Source: Candidatus Krumholzibacteriia bacterium
GTDB lineage: Bacteria; Krumholzibacteriota; Krumholzibacteria; WVZY01; JAKEHA01
Assembly (NCBI GenBank): GCA_029863355.1
Contig: JAOTVO010000020.1
Span: 1 to 17,768 of the forward strand
Direction of reading: 5' to 3'
DNA: 17,768 bases
In this document: piece after piece, positions 1 to 6,447 of the stretch
How positions within the stretch are numbered: position 1 is the stretch's first letter
How the letters are laid out: each line of letters begins with the position of its first letter
Position numbers and translations under genes: made by a program
The notes under the pieces: generated by a model
What the model saw: the letters and a program-made list of their open reading frames with translations, nothing else
What the model was told of the DNA's origin: nothing
Database searches by the model: none

Positions 1-1
1 T

Positions 2-1153
2 TCGCCCCTCGCGCTGAAGGTGCAGACATACCGGCAGATTCTGGCGGACGCGGTGCCGGCATCGCAGCGACTCTACTCGGCGGAACAGATCCTGACGCTG
101 CAGCGATCGATGGGGCGCGCCGTGCTCGGCGAGGTGGCGGATCTGGTCGCGCGAACGGAGCGACTGATCGTCTCGCCCGACGGTTTCTACGCGCTCGTCC
201 CCTGGGGTACGCTGGTGGTGCCGTCCGCAGACGGCGACGCGGGCGCACGCATGTTGATGGAAACGCACGAGGTCGCGCAGGTGCCGTCCGTCGCTGCGCT
301 TACACTGATGCGTGCCGGCGCTCGCGAACGCCGGCAAGAGCCGGCGCGCATCGCCGTGCTCGTCGCGCCCGGCGACCGCGGGCTCTCCGGGACCATCGAA
401 GAAGCGATGAGCATCAGGCACGATTTCGACAAGGTCGAGATCGTGCGAGGGCTCGAGGATGGCGGGGCCAATCTGGCGAGCATCGCGGGACGCTCCGATG
501 TGCTCCACATCGCCGCGCACGCACTCACGTTCGACGAGTCGCCGTGGAACTCCGGATTCGCCCTGGCGCCGCGCGAGGCGACGGGGTCGCGGCGCCCCGA
601 AACGCCCGAAGCGCAAGCGGACTCCACGGGCCTCGTGGTGCTCTCTCGCGCGGACTCGTTGATCGTCGCGAGCACATTCCGCGCGGACCCCTGGCTTCGC
701 GCCTGGCGCATCGCCGCGCTCTCCCTGCCCCTGGATCTGGTCGTGCTCGCCGGCTGCGAAACCGCAGGGGGGCGGTTCACGACCGGTGAGGGCGTGCTCG
801 GTCTCACCAGCGCTTTCGTGAGCGCGGGCGTGCCCGTGGTGGTATCGAGCCTGTGGCCGATCGCCGACCGCGAGACCGCCCGCATGATGAGAGCCTTCTA
901 CCGCCACCTTGCCGGCGGGAAGCCCGTGTCCTCGGCGCTCCAGGCGGCCCAGCTCGAGGTCCGGGCCAGCCCGGGCGCGGCGCATCCGTTCTACTGGGCT
1001 GGCTTCACCGTCGTGGGAGACGGGAGCGCCGTGCTAGAATTGCAGCGATCCGCGCGGCCGTGGGGAAATGCGCTCGTAGTCGCGCTCATTGCCGCCGGCG
1101 CGACCGTCGTGGTGGCCGTAAGGCGCACACGGGCCCGGCGGTCCTCCCGATAG
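2..1153 (+). CDS. CHAT-domain caspase-like protease, C-terminal part (5' end outside window)
   Basis: The frame is open to the left edge, so only the C-terminal part is present; a GTG at 20 is a possible internal start but the six codons before it are also open. Numbering from that GTG, the CHAT fold is clear: LHIAAHA carries the expected catalytic His167 and LAGCETAGG the catalytic Cys246, followed by the typical GVPVVVSSLWPI and AHPFYWAGFTVVGDG blocks. Residues 349-367 form one transmembrane helix with a basic tail (RRTRARR), so the protein is probably anchored with the protease domain outside or in the periplasm. CHAT proteins of this length usually have TPR repeats upstream; that part is not visible. 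The ECF sigma gene begins 23 nt after the stop, and in many bacteria sigma, anti-sigma and CHAT-TPR genes are clustered, so a stress-signalling role is inferred. The cleaved target is unknown. Confidence 0.85.
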   Translation, partial: SPLALKVQTYRQILADAVPASQRLYSAEQILTLQRSMGRAVLGEVADLVARTERLIVSPDGFYALVPWGTLVVPSADGDAGARMLMETHEVAQVPSVAALTLMRAGARERRQEPARIAVLVAPGDRGLSGTIEEAMSIRHDFDKVEIVRGLEDGGANLASIAGRSDVLHIAAHALTFDESPWNSGFALAPREATGSRRPETPEAQADSTGLVVLSRADSLIVASTFRADPWLRAWRIAALSLPLDLVVLAGCETAGGRFTTGEGVLGLTSAFVSAGVPVVVSSLWPIADRETARMMRAFYRHLAGGKPVSSALQAAQLEVRASPGAAHPFYWAGFTVVGDGSAVLELQRSARPWGNALVVALIAAGATVVVAVRRTRARRSSR

Positions 1154-1176
1154 AACCCGTCTAGAGAAAAAAGTCC

Positions 1177-1794
1177 GTGCGCGATTCCATGAGTCGTTCG
1201 TCCAATCCAGCGGAGGGGTCTCCCGGCGACGCGGACCTGGTCCGGGTTCTGCGGGAGAGTTCCGACCCCGACCGCCGCCGGCAGGCGGCGAGCGAGCTGC
1301 TCATGCGGTATCGGGAGGCGGTGTACGCTTGGTGTTACCGGTACGCGCGCAGCCACGACCGCGCGCTCGACCTCTCGCAGGACGTGATGGTGATCGCGTG
1401 GCGGAGGATGCAGCATTTCGAGGGTCGTTCGAAGTTTTCCTCGTGGCTTTTCTCGGTGACGCGCAATCGGTGCATCGACGCGAGCCGGCGTCTCGACGTC
1501 ATGTCGGAGGAACCCATCGTTGACGACCCGCCGGATCCTTCACCCGCGCCCGACGAGGCGCTGGCCGCGGAGGAGCGGGAAGTGATCTTGCTCGACCTCA
1601 TCCGCAGCGAGCTCGACGCCGTCGAGCAGGACGCCGTCTACCTGCGTTACTTCGAGCGCATGCCGGTGGAGGACATTGGCGCGCTTCTGCAGATCGAGGG
1701 TGCGTCGGGCGCCCGGGCGGTGCTGCAACGCGCGCGGCGTAAGCTCCGCGAAGCGGCGCACAGGAGATTCAAAGACGGGGGTGAGCTGCGTTGA
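1177..1794 (+). CDS. ECF-type RNA polymerase sigma factor (sigma-70 family)
   Basis: A 205-residue alternative sigma factor. Region 2 spans about residues 40-105 (LLMRYREAVYAWCYRYAR, then DLSQDVMVIAWRRM and FSSWLFSVTRNRCID), the core-binding and -10 recognition part. Region 4 spans about 143-192 (DAVYLRYFERMPVEDIGALL and ARAVLQRARRKLREA), the helix-turn-helix for -35 recognition. Region 3 is absent, as expected for ECF factors. The linker at 109-130 is acidic and proline-rich. The GTG at 1177 is chosen because a purine-rich GAGA lies about 9 nt upstream; an ATG at 1189 is an equally possible start. Its stop overlaps the start of the anti-sigma gene by 4 nt (TTGA), implying translational coupling. 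It probably directs transcription of an envelope-stress or CHAT-related regulon; its target promoters cannot be read from here. Confidence 0.92.
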   Translation: MRDSMSRSSNPAEGSPGDADLVRVLRESSDPDRRRQAASELLMRYREAVYAWCYRYARSHDRALDLSQDVMVIAWRRMQHFEGRSKFSSWLFSVTRNRCIDASRRLDVMSEEPIVDDPPDPSPAPDEALAAEEREVILLDLIRSELDAVEQDAVYLRYFERMPVEDIGALLQIEGASGARAVLQRARRKLREAAHRRFKDGGELR

Positions 1795-2453
1795 AGTCGA
1801 GCTGCATCGAGATCGATCGCATCGGCGACGTGCTGGATATGCCGGCGGATCAGCCCGAGCGCCTGCACCTCGAATCGTGCCCGCGCTGCCGCAACCTGGC
1901 GCGCGCCTACAGCGCGTTCATGAGCGCGGAGTCGCCGTCCGGCGCGCGCGCCGAGGCGGCACGTGTGCACCTGGCCGAGGTCATCCGCCGCGCGGCGGGT
2001 GACGCCGCGCCCCGCGTACCCGCACCGCGCCCGCGGGGACTGTCGTTCTGGCGCATGCGCCGGGCGCATCTCGGCTTCGCGGCGGTGGTTGTCGTCGTCC
2101 TTGCGGCGGTGGCCGTGTGGCAGAATCGCGTCCCCGACGCACCCGTGCTGCGCACCGGGTCGGTGGGTGCATCGGATGCGTTCGCGCTGCTGCCCGCAGA
2201 GGTCAAGCCCGACGGCACGGTCCACCTCTCCTGGCAGCCGGCGCCGCGCGCGGAGCGCTACGAGATCCGCGTCTACGGCCCCGAGCTCGACGAGATCTAT
2301 CGCCACACGCCTGTTACCGAGACCGCAGTCGTGCTCCGTCTCTCGGATCTGCCGGTCGCGGCCGGCGCGCCGGGCCTGGTGTGGCGCGTCTACGCGCTCA
2401 GGGGTGGAGACGTCGTGGAGACGTCGCGCCCTGGATCGATCCCCCTGCCGTGA
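1791..2453 (+). CDS. Membrane-anchored anti-sigma factor with ZAS-type zinc motif and Fn3-like C-terminal domain
   Basis: A 220-residue protein starting at TTG, which overlaps the sigma stop codon. The N-terminus carries HLESCPRC (His26, Cys30, Cys33), the H-x3-C-x2-C motif of zinc-binding anti-sigma domains that hold an ECF sigma factor inactive. Residues about 93-110 form a single hydrophobic helix (GFAAVVVVVLAAVAVW), so the sigma-binding part should be cytoplasmic and the rest periplasmic. Residues about 123-220 read like a beta-sandwich: LSWQPAPRAERYEIRVYG and a final WRVYAL strand resemble fibronectin-III-like domains of many anti-sigma factors in FCB bacteria. The gene order and overlap make it the partner of the preceding sigma factor. 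What the outer domain senses is unknown. The frame stays open beyond the TGA for 33 more codons (see the remnant at 2454-2552). Confidence 0.85.
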   Translation: MKSSCIEIDRIGDVLDMPADQPERLHLESCPRCRNLARAYSAFMSAESPSGARAEAARVHLAEVIRRAAGDAAPRVPAPRPRGLSFWRMRRAHLGFAAVVVVVLAAVAVWQNRVPDAPVLRTGSVGASDAFALLPAEVKPDGTVHLSWQPAPRAERYEIRVYGPELDEIYRHTPVTETAVVLRLSDLPVAAGAPGLVWRVYALRGGDVVETSRPGSIPLP

Positions 2454-2552
2454 CTCCGCTTTCCGCCGTGGGGAAGCGCGTTTCTGACCGCGCTCATCGC
2501 CGGCGGCGTGGCCCTCGTCGTGGCCGTGCGGCGGCTACGGCTCCGTGTGTAA
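2454..2552 (+). pseudogene. Remnant of a CHAT-protein C-terminal membrane tail
   Basis: Directly after the anti-sigma stop and in the same frame, codons 2463-2552 encode PPWGSAFLTALIAGGVALVV and then AVRRLRLRV before a TAA. This closely matches the tail of the CHAT protein that ends at 1153: PWGNALVVALIAAGATVVVA followed by VRRTRARR. No start codon or ribosome site precedes it. The simplest reading is that a second CHAT gene once followed this sigma/anti-sigma pair, as in the usual gene order, and was deleted down to its last 30 codons. Alternatives are that the TGA at 2451-2453 truncates a longer anti-sigma protein with a second membrane helix, or a base error there. The similarity is seen directly; the history is inferred. 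Confidence 0.6.
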
Positions 2553-2561
2553 CATAGTCAC
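2549..2561 (+). promoter_or_regulatory. Candidate operator, copy 1 of GTAACANNGTYAC
   Basis: GTAACATAGTCAC is an imperfect inverted repeat (GTAACA, one base, then AGTCAC). It lies 81 nt before the GTG of the first cupredoxin gene. Two further copies stand at 3068-3080 and 6448-6460. The flank after the repeat is also similar between copies (TTGTTATG here). The regulator is unknown. Confidence 0.55.
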
Positions 2562-2576
2562 TTGTTATGCTGTCGG

Positions 2577-2599
2577 CCATGCCGCATGGTATGCATACC
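2577..2599 (+). other. Overlapping palindromes in the cupredoxin leader
   Basis: Two self-complementary elements share bases: CCATG-CCG-CATGG at 2577-2589, and a perfect 12-bp palindrome GGTATGCATACC at 2588-2599. They sit between the candidate operator and the ribosome-binding site of the first cupredoxin gene. They could be a dimeric protein's binding site or mutually exclusive RNA hairpins in the leader. No function can be assigned. Confidence 0.4.
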
Positions 2600-2630
2600 C
2601 GCCGCGGCTGGCCGGTCACCCGAACCACTT

Positions 2631-2636
2631 AGGAGG
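2631..2636 (+). promoter_or_regulatory. Ribosome-binding site that fixes the first cupredoxin start
   Basis: AGGAGG with 6 nt to the GTG at 2643. The open frame extends upstream to a TTG at 2562, but only the GTG start has this site and places a signal peptide at the N-terminus. Confidence 0.8.
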
Positions 2637-2642
2637 CCAGGG

Positions 2643-3029
2643 GTGCTTCGTTCTACAACGCTAGTCTCGCTGCTCATGCTTCTGACCGTGCCCGCCGCGG
2701 CGACCACTCACACCGTGTCGATTATCGGCTTCTCCTTCAACCCACCCAGCCTCACCGTCGCCACTGGAGACAGCGTCATATGGGTGAACAACTCCGCCCT
2801 GTCGCATACGTCGACCAGCGGGACCCCGTGCACGGCGAATGGACTGTGGGACTCGCCGTTCCTCGGGCCGGGCGATGACTTCACGTTCACGTTCGCCGCG
2901 CCGGGCACGTTTCCGTACTTCTGTCGCCCCCACTGCGGCTCGGGCATGACGGGCACGATCACCGTCACGCCGCCGACGCCGGTGGAGCCGACGACCTGGG
3001 GTCGGATCAAGAGTCTCTACGGTTCTTGA
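2643..3029 (+). CDS. Secreted plastocyanin-like cupredoxin with WGRIKSLYG tail
   Basis: A 128-residue exported blue copper protein. Residues 1-20 are a signal peptide ending in PAAA. The type 1 copper ligands are all present: His55 in SHTSTSG, and Cys94, His97 and Met102 in PYFCRPHCGSGMTG, the plastocyanin pattern C-x2-H-x4-M. It should act as a soluble one-electron carrier in the periplasm or outside. Two extra cysteines, Cys63 and Cys98, recur in the cupredoxin at 4909 and are both missing in the one at 6585, so they may pair as a disulfide. The last residues, TTWGRIKSLYG, are nearly identical to those of the 6585 protein and lie outside the copper domain. A candidate operator lies upstream and a weak terminator follows. 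The family is firm; the redox partner is unknown. Confidence 0.9.
   Translation: MLRSTTLVSLLMLLTVPAAATTHTVSIIGFSFNPPSLTVATGDSVIWVNNSALSHTSTSGTPCTANGLWDSPFLGPGDDFTFTFAAPGTFPYFCRPHCGSGMTGTITVTPPTPVEPTTWGRIKSLYGS
2990..3016 (+). repeat. 27-nt direct repeat coding for the cupredoxin tail, copy 1
   Basis: This stretch is identical base for base to 6938-6964 and codes for TTWGRIKSL in both cupredoxins. The rest of the two genes is much less similar, so the identity points to recent exchange or unusually strong constraint on the tail. Confidence 0.8.
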
Positions 3030-3039
3030 GTGCGTGGCT

Positions 3040-3060
3040 GGGTTACAACCCCCGTTTTTT
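3040..3060 (+). terminator. Weak Rho-independent terminator after the first cupredoxin
   Basis: A short hairpin, GGGT-TACA-ACCC, is followed by CCG and a run of six T. It begins 10 nt after the cupredoxin stop and precedes operator copy 2. The stem is only 4-5 bp, so strength is doubtful. Confidence 0.4.
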
Positions 3061-3067
3061 GCGCTAT

Positions 3068-3080
3068 GTAACAGTGTCAC
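3068..3080 (+). promoter_or_regulatory. Candidate operator, copy 2 of GTAACANNGTYAC
   Basis: GTAACAGTGTCAC is an inverted repeat with one mismatch (GTAACA, G, TGTCAC). It lies about 100 nt before the preferred start of the heme-barrel gene at 3184. Together with the terminator just upstream, it argues that translation starts downstream of it and not at the farther GTG at 3034. Confidence 0.55.
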
Positions 3081-3183
3081 TGGTGTTCTCTCCCACGACT
3101 CACTAATGAATCAAGTGTCGATTCTCCCGGCTGCGCAGCGATGGCCGGTTGGCTGCGAGCCATCGAGCGGGAGCGCGCGCCAC

Positions 3184-4293
3184 GTGATACGTCATATCTT
3201 CTTTGCTGCCATCACCTCACTGGCCGCGCTCCTTTCTCTTTCGCTCGTACCTGCGGCCGGCGCCGTTCCCAGATACTCGGCCCGCTACGAACAGAACTGC
3301 ACGCTCTGCCACGTGAACCCGACGGGTGGGGGGCTGCGCGGCCTCTATGCAAGCCAGTACCTCGTCCCCGAGGAAATGACCGTCAAGACACCGGGAGACG
3401 ATGCCCTGCAGCAGATCGACCCACAGATCGGGACGAACCTTGTCGTTGGCGCGGATCTCAGGACTTTGCATCTCTATTCGAGCGTGGAGGACGAACACGG
3501 GAGCAACTTCTTCCAGATGCAGGGCGATCTATACTTCTCGTTCCAGCTCGATCGGATCGGCGCATATCTGGACACGGGTCTCTCGGGAAGGTACGAAGTC
3601 TTCGGCACCGCCCACGTGCTGCCGGCGCAGGGTTACATCAAGGTCGGGCGGTTCCTGCCGGCATACGGCTGGAAATTTGCCGACCACACCATGTTCGTAC
3701 GCGAGCAGCTGGGATTCTTTCCACCGTCGCATACCGACATCGGCGCCGAGGCCGGACTTTATCCCGGCCGCTTCGCTCTGCACGCGGCCGTCCTCAACGG
3801 TAATCCCGGCGCGACGATTGACGACAACAGCGAGCTCGCCGCAGTTGGCCGGGCCGCCTACCGCTTCAACTGGCTCGGCACCTCGCTGGCAGTGGGCGGC
3901 TCGGCCTACCGCAACCCGCGCGCGTCGGGCAGGCGCCTCGCTTCCGGTCTCTTCGGCTACGTGGCGCTCTGGCGGCTGACGTGGTTGTGGGAGGCGGACG
4001 GCACGCGCGTCTATCCGGTCGGGCAGTCACGGCGGGACGGTTTTGTCACGTCGCACGAGCTCGCCGTCGCCGTGGTTCGGGGATTCGACGTTCTGGCGAC
4101 GTACGACTTTCACGATCCCGACATCGATCGCAAGACCGGCGCGAGGTCGCGCTGGGGTGGCGGCGTGTCGCTATTCGCACATCCGCTTTTCCGGGCGGGG
4201 TTCCTCGTGAGATACCTCGCGATCGACGAAGGCGCCAACGTCGAGGGTGAAGACCATGTCGAAACCGTACTCGAGCTGCACTTCCTATACTAA
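3184..4293 (+). CDS. Monoheme cytochrome c fused to a predicted outer-membrane beta-barrel (Cyc2-like layout)
   Basis: A 369-residue exported protein. Residues 1-27 are a signal peptide (IRHIFFAAITSLAALLSLS, cleavage after PAAGA). Just after it comes QNCTLCHVNPTGGGLRG with one c-type heme site: Cys39, Cys42, His43. The remaining 320 residues alternate polar and aromatic or aliphatic residues (LYFSFQLDRIGAYLDTGLSG, YIKVGRFLPAYGWKF, LAVGGSAYRN) and the chain ends VETVLELHFLY, a typical outer-membrane barrel terminus with a final aromatic residue. A short heme domain followed by a porin-like barrel is the layout of Cyc2 iron oxidases, though sequence identity to Cyc2 cannot be judged here. It may pass electrons across the outer membrane. 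The GTG at 3184 is preferred because it opens the signal peptide; ATG 3106 and GTG 3034 are in frame, but 3034 would place the terminator and operator inside the gene. Confidence 0.7.
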   Translation: MIRHIFFAAITSLAALLSLSLVPAAGAVPRYSARYEQNCTLCHVNPTGGGLRGLYASQYLVPEEMTVKTPGDDALQQIDPQIGTNLVVGADLRTLHLYSSVEDEHGSNFFQMQGDLYFSFQLDRIGAYLDTGLSGRYEVFGTAHVLPAQGYIKVGRFLPAYGWKFADHTMFVREQLGFFPPSHTDIGAEAGLYPGRFALHAAVLNGNPGATIDDNSELAAVGRAAYRFNWLGTSLAVGGSAYRNPRASGRRLASGLFGYVALWRLTWLWEADGTRVYPVGQSRRDGFVTSHELAVAVVRGFDVLATYDFHDPDIDRKTGARSRWGGGVSLFAHPLFRAGFLVRYLAIDEGANVEGEDHVETVLELHFLY

Positions 4294-4912
4294 CCGGACG
4301 CTGGCCGTCGCGGCGCGAATCGCCCTCGTGATGGCTGTCGTCCCGTCCGTGCGCACGGCGAGCGCCGAGCGCTTCGAGGTGACGGCGGGAGCGGAAGGCA
4401 ATCTCGTCACCTTCGAGTCAAAAGCAATGATGGAGACGTTCCATGGCAAAACCCATCGGGTGAGCGGATACCTGGAGCTGAATCCCGGCGCCATCGGCGA
4501 CAGCGTCGCTGTTTTTTTGGAGGTAGACCTCGCCACGCTCGACACTGGCATTGGGCTCCGCAATCGGCACATGAGGGAGAATCACCTGGAGACGGACCGC
4601 TATCCCCTCGCCGTCTTTCGCGGGGCAGCAATCTTGAGGGGTGGCGGCAGCGCCCTCACCGCGGGGGCTTCGGCGCGCTTTTTCGTCGCGGGTACCATGG
4701 AACTGCACGGTGTGATCAGGCCCTTGCAGATCCTGGTCGACGTCGTCCTCGAAGGCGAAGACCGACGCCGCCTACAGGTGTCCACGGAGTTTCCGATCAC
4801 GCTGGCCGAGTACGAAATCGAACGCCCGAAGTTCATCGTCCTCAAGCTCGGCGAGACGCAAATGGTCACCGTGAACCTACTCGCCGTTTCGGGGGCCCCG
4901 GAGAGGCCATGA
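4256..4912 (+). CDS. YceI-family periplasmic lipocalin-like protein
   Basis: About 218 residues. A signal peptide with core AARIALVMAVVPSV ends near RTASA. The mature part follows the YceI pattern: a first strand (FEVTAGAEGNLVTFESKA), FHGKTHRVSGYLELNPG, DLATLDTGIGLRNRHMRE then HLETDRYPLAVFRG, GTMELHGVIRPL, and a last strand before the C-terminus. YceI proteins form a lipocalin-like barrel that can bind long polyisoprenoids such as ubiquinone precursors; a role in quinone or lipid handling near the redox proteins is inferred. The ATG at 4256 is chosen (GAGG about 9 nt upstream); a GTG at 4247 is also in frame. The start lies inside the end of the heme-barrel gene (overlap 38 nt), and its stop overlaps the next cupredoxin start by 4 nt (ATGA), so the three genes are almost certainly one operon. 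Confidence 0.88.
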   Translation: MSKPYSSCTSYTNRTLAVAARIALVMAVVPSVRTASAERFEVTAGAEGNLVTFESKAMMETFHGKTHRVSGYLELNPGAIGDSVAVFLEVDLATLDTGIGLRNRHMRENHLETDRYPLAVFRGAAILRGGGSALTAGASARFFVAGTMELHGVIRPLQILVDVVLEGEDRRRLQVSTEFPITLAEYEIERPKFIVLKLGETQMVTVNLLAVSGAPERP

Positions 4913-5310
4913 GGATCTGTGGTCGCCTTCTTACTCTGGTCGCCGCAGCGCTGTCCGGCCTTCTCGCGTGCACGGATATGGGCGACCCGGTCGCCACGCC
5001 TCCCGGCGGTGGGAACGGCGACCCCGTCGCCAGCCGTTTTGTGGTGTCCGTGCAGGACAACCTGTTTGTCCCCGATTCCCTCGCGATCGCACCCGGCGAC
5101 ACCGTCGTGTGGGTAAACGAAGGGTTTCTGATCCACACGAGCACGAGCGGCAGCGCCTGCGGGCCGAATGGAGACGGCGCCTGGGACTCGGGCAATCTGC
5201 TGCCCGGCGATTCCTTCGCACACGTGTTCCCGACCTCAGGCGATTTCCCGTACTACTGCATCCCGCATTGCCTGTTGGGCATGACGGGGCACGTAGCGGT
5301 CGGTCCGTAG
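4909..5310 (+). CDS. Plastocyanin-like cupredoxin lipoprotein
   Basis: A 133-residue blue copper protein. The N-terminus is a lipoprotein signal with lipobox LLAC and lipidated Cys21, followed by a flexible Gly/Pro linker (TPPGGGNGDP), so the copper domain is tethered to a membrane. The copper ligands are His76 in IHTSTSG, and Cys117, His120, Met125 in PYYCIPHCLLGMTG. Cys84 and Cys121 occupy the same places as the extra cysteine pair of the 2643 protein. Unlike the other two cupredoxins it has no WGRIKSLYG tail and ends right after the last strand (GHVAVGP), which fits the idea that lipid anchoring replaces the tail. The start overlaps the YceI stop (ATGA). It ends only 5 nt from the end of the convergent CHRD gene. 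Likely an electron carrier serving the upstream heme-barrel protein. Confidence 0.9.
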   Translation: MRICGRLLTLVAAALSGLLACTDMGDPVATPPGGGNGDPVASRFVVSVQDNLFVPDSLAIAPGDTVVWVNEGFLIHTSTSGSACGPNGDGAWDSGNLLPGDSFAHVFPTSGDFPYYCIPHCLLGMTGHVAVGP

Positions 5311-5315
5311 CGCGA

Positions 5316-6419
5316 CTACTTGAGCAGCACCATTTTCCGAACCTCCACCTCGTTCGCTGTGGCCAGACGGTAGAAGTACACGCCGCTGGGAACAGCCCGG
5401 CCGGCCCGATCACGACCGTCCCACGCCACCTCACCGGGCCCCGCCTCGACGACGCCGTCGAACAGCGTGGCGACGAGCGCACCGGAGATCTCGTACACAC
5501 GCAGTGTCACGCGCTGTGTGTGAGAGACGTGGAAGCGGATGGTCGTAGTTGGGTTGAAGGGATTCGGATGGTTCTGTTCGAGGTACGTCCGCGCGGCGGG
5601 CGGGTTCGCCGCCGCCGACGGCGTGCAGCCCGCGCTGAGCATCTGCCCCTTGATCTCGCCCCCCGGATGCGCCGTCGAGTGGATGTTTACGTAGTGCTGC
5701 CCGGCCTTGAGCGCAGTGACGCGCGCAGGGTTTAGAGGCGGTGTATCCGTGAACGACCACACCCCGACTTTTGGCGACCCCGTGCCCAGGTTCTTCACCA
5801 CGCCTCCGCCCTCGGCATCGCTGTGGATGTGCGCTGCGGTCTCCGGCGCGATCAGCCCACTGAAGGTGACCTCGTACGACAGCTCGGTTTCAGTGTGATT
5901 GAGCGTGAACGTGCCGAACCCGGTCCCCGTCGAGCCGGTCCCTGCCTGCGCCCCGTCGACGGAGGCCTCGAAGCAGGTCGTGCTGCAGACGCCCTGCAGG
6001 ATTTGCCCGCGTATCTCGCCGCCCGGGAAATTCACGGAATGGATGTTCACGTACATCTCCCCGTTGAGCAGATCGGTCACGCGTCCGGCCGTGAGTGGCG
6101 GCGTGTCCGTGTTCGTCCACTTGCCGATCTTGGGCGAGCCGGTGCCGAGGTTTTTTACCACGGCGTCTCCCTCCGCCGCGCTGTGGATGTGCGCCGCCGT
6201 CTCCGCGGAGCCCAAACCGGAGAACTGGATGTTATAGGTCAATTCCGTGCCCGCATCGTTGAGCACGAAGGTGGCCGTCCCCGTCCCGGCCGACGGCGTT
6301 CCCGCTTGCGCGCCATCGATCGTCGCAACGAAGCAAACTTCCGCCCGAGCCACGCCGGCGAGACCGAAGAAAGTGGACAGGAGCAGCGCCAATAGCGCGG
6401 TTCCGTTCGAAGAGCGCAT
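5316..6419 (-). CDS. Secreted tandem CHRD-domain protein with FlgD-Ig-like sorting domain
   Basis: A 367-residue secreted protein. Residues 1-26 are a signal peptide ending VARA. Two CHRD (chordin-type) domains follow at about 28-143 and 149-264; they repeat with a period of exactly 120 residues (AAHIHS at 75-80 and 195-200, YVNIHS at 123-128 and 243-248, NLGTGSPK in both). Residues 276-367 form a FlgD-Ig-like domain with NHPNPFNPTTTIRF, LRVYEISGALVATLFDG and SGVYFYRLATANEVEVRKM, the kind used as type IX-type sorting signals in FCB bacteria. CHRD domains have no well-defined bacterial function; their conserved HxH and IHS histidines suggest metal binding, which is inference. The ATG at 6419 is chosen for AAGGAGG 8 nt upstream. 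Operator copy 3 lies 28 nt upstream, so it may share control with the divergent cupredoxin gene. Confidence 0.88.
   Translation of the reverse strand: MRSSNGTALLALLLSTFFGLAGVARAEVCFVATIDGAQAGTPSAGTGTATFVLNDAGTELTYNIQFSGLGSAETAAHIHSAAEGDAVVKNLGTGSPKIGKWTNTDTPPLTAGRVTDLLNGEMYVNIHSVNFPGGEIRGQILQGVCSTTCFEASVDGAQAGTGSTGTGFGTFTLNHTETELSYEVTFSGLIAPETAAHIHSDAEGGGVVKNLGTGSPKVGVWSFTDTPPLNPARVTALKAGQHYVNIHSTAHPGGEIKGQMLSAGCTPSAAANPPAARTYLEQNHPNPFNPTTTIRFHVSHTQRVTLRVYEISGALVATLFDGVVEAGPGEVAWDGRDRAGRAVPSGVYFYRLATANEVEVRKMVLLK
5628..6338 (-). repeat. Tandem duplication of the CHRD domain (two units of about 350 nt)
   Basis: The two CHRD domains of the secreted protein repeat with an offset of 360 nt. Many residues are identical between units, including AHIHS, VVKNLGTGSPK, TDTPPL and YVNIHS, so the gene grew by internal duplication. 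Confidence 0.8.
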
Positions 6420-6427
6420 GATTGCAA

Positions 6428-6434
6428 CCTCCTT
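6428..6434 (-). promoter_or_regulatory. Ribosome-binding site that fixes the CHRD gene start
   Basis: AAGGAGG on the minus strand, 8 nt before the ATG at 6419. The frame is open up to 6446, but that earlier start would include the ribosome site in the coding region and lacks a site of its own. Confidence 0.8.
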
Positions 6435-6447
6435 TTCGCAAAGCACT

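Noticed and set aside
3068..3080. Reading GTAAC as an ECF sigma -35 element
   Set aside because: No -10 element lies at a constant distance in the three copies, and the symmetry points to a dimeric regulator; a target of the local ECF sigma factor is not excluded but not supported.
3034..3183. Start of the heme-barrel gene at GTG 3034 or ATG 3106
   Set aside because: These starts would put non-signal sequence before the signal peptide, and the 3034 start would also place a terminator and an operator copy inside the gene.
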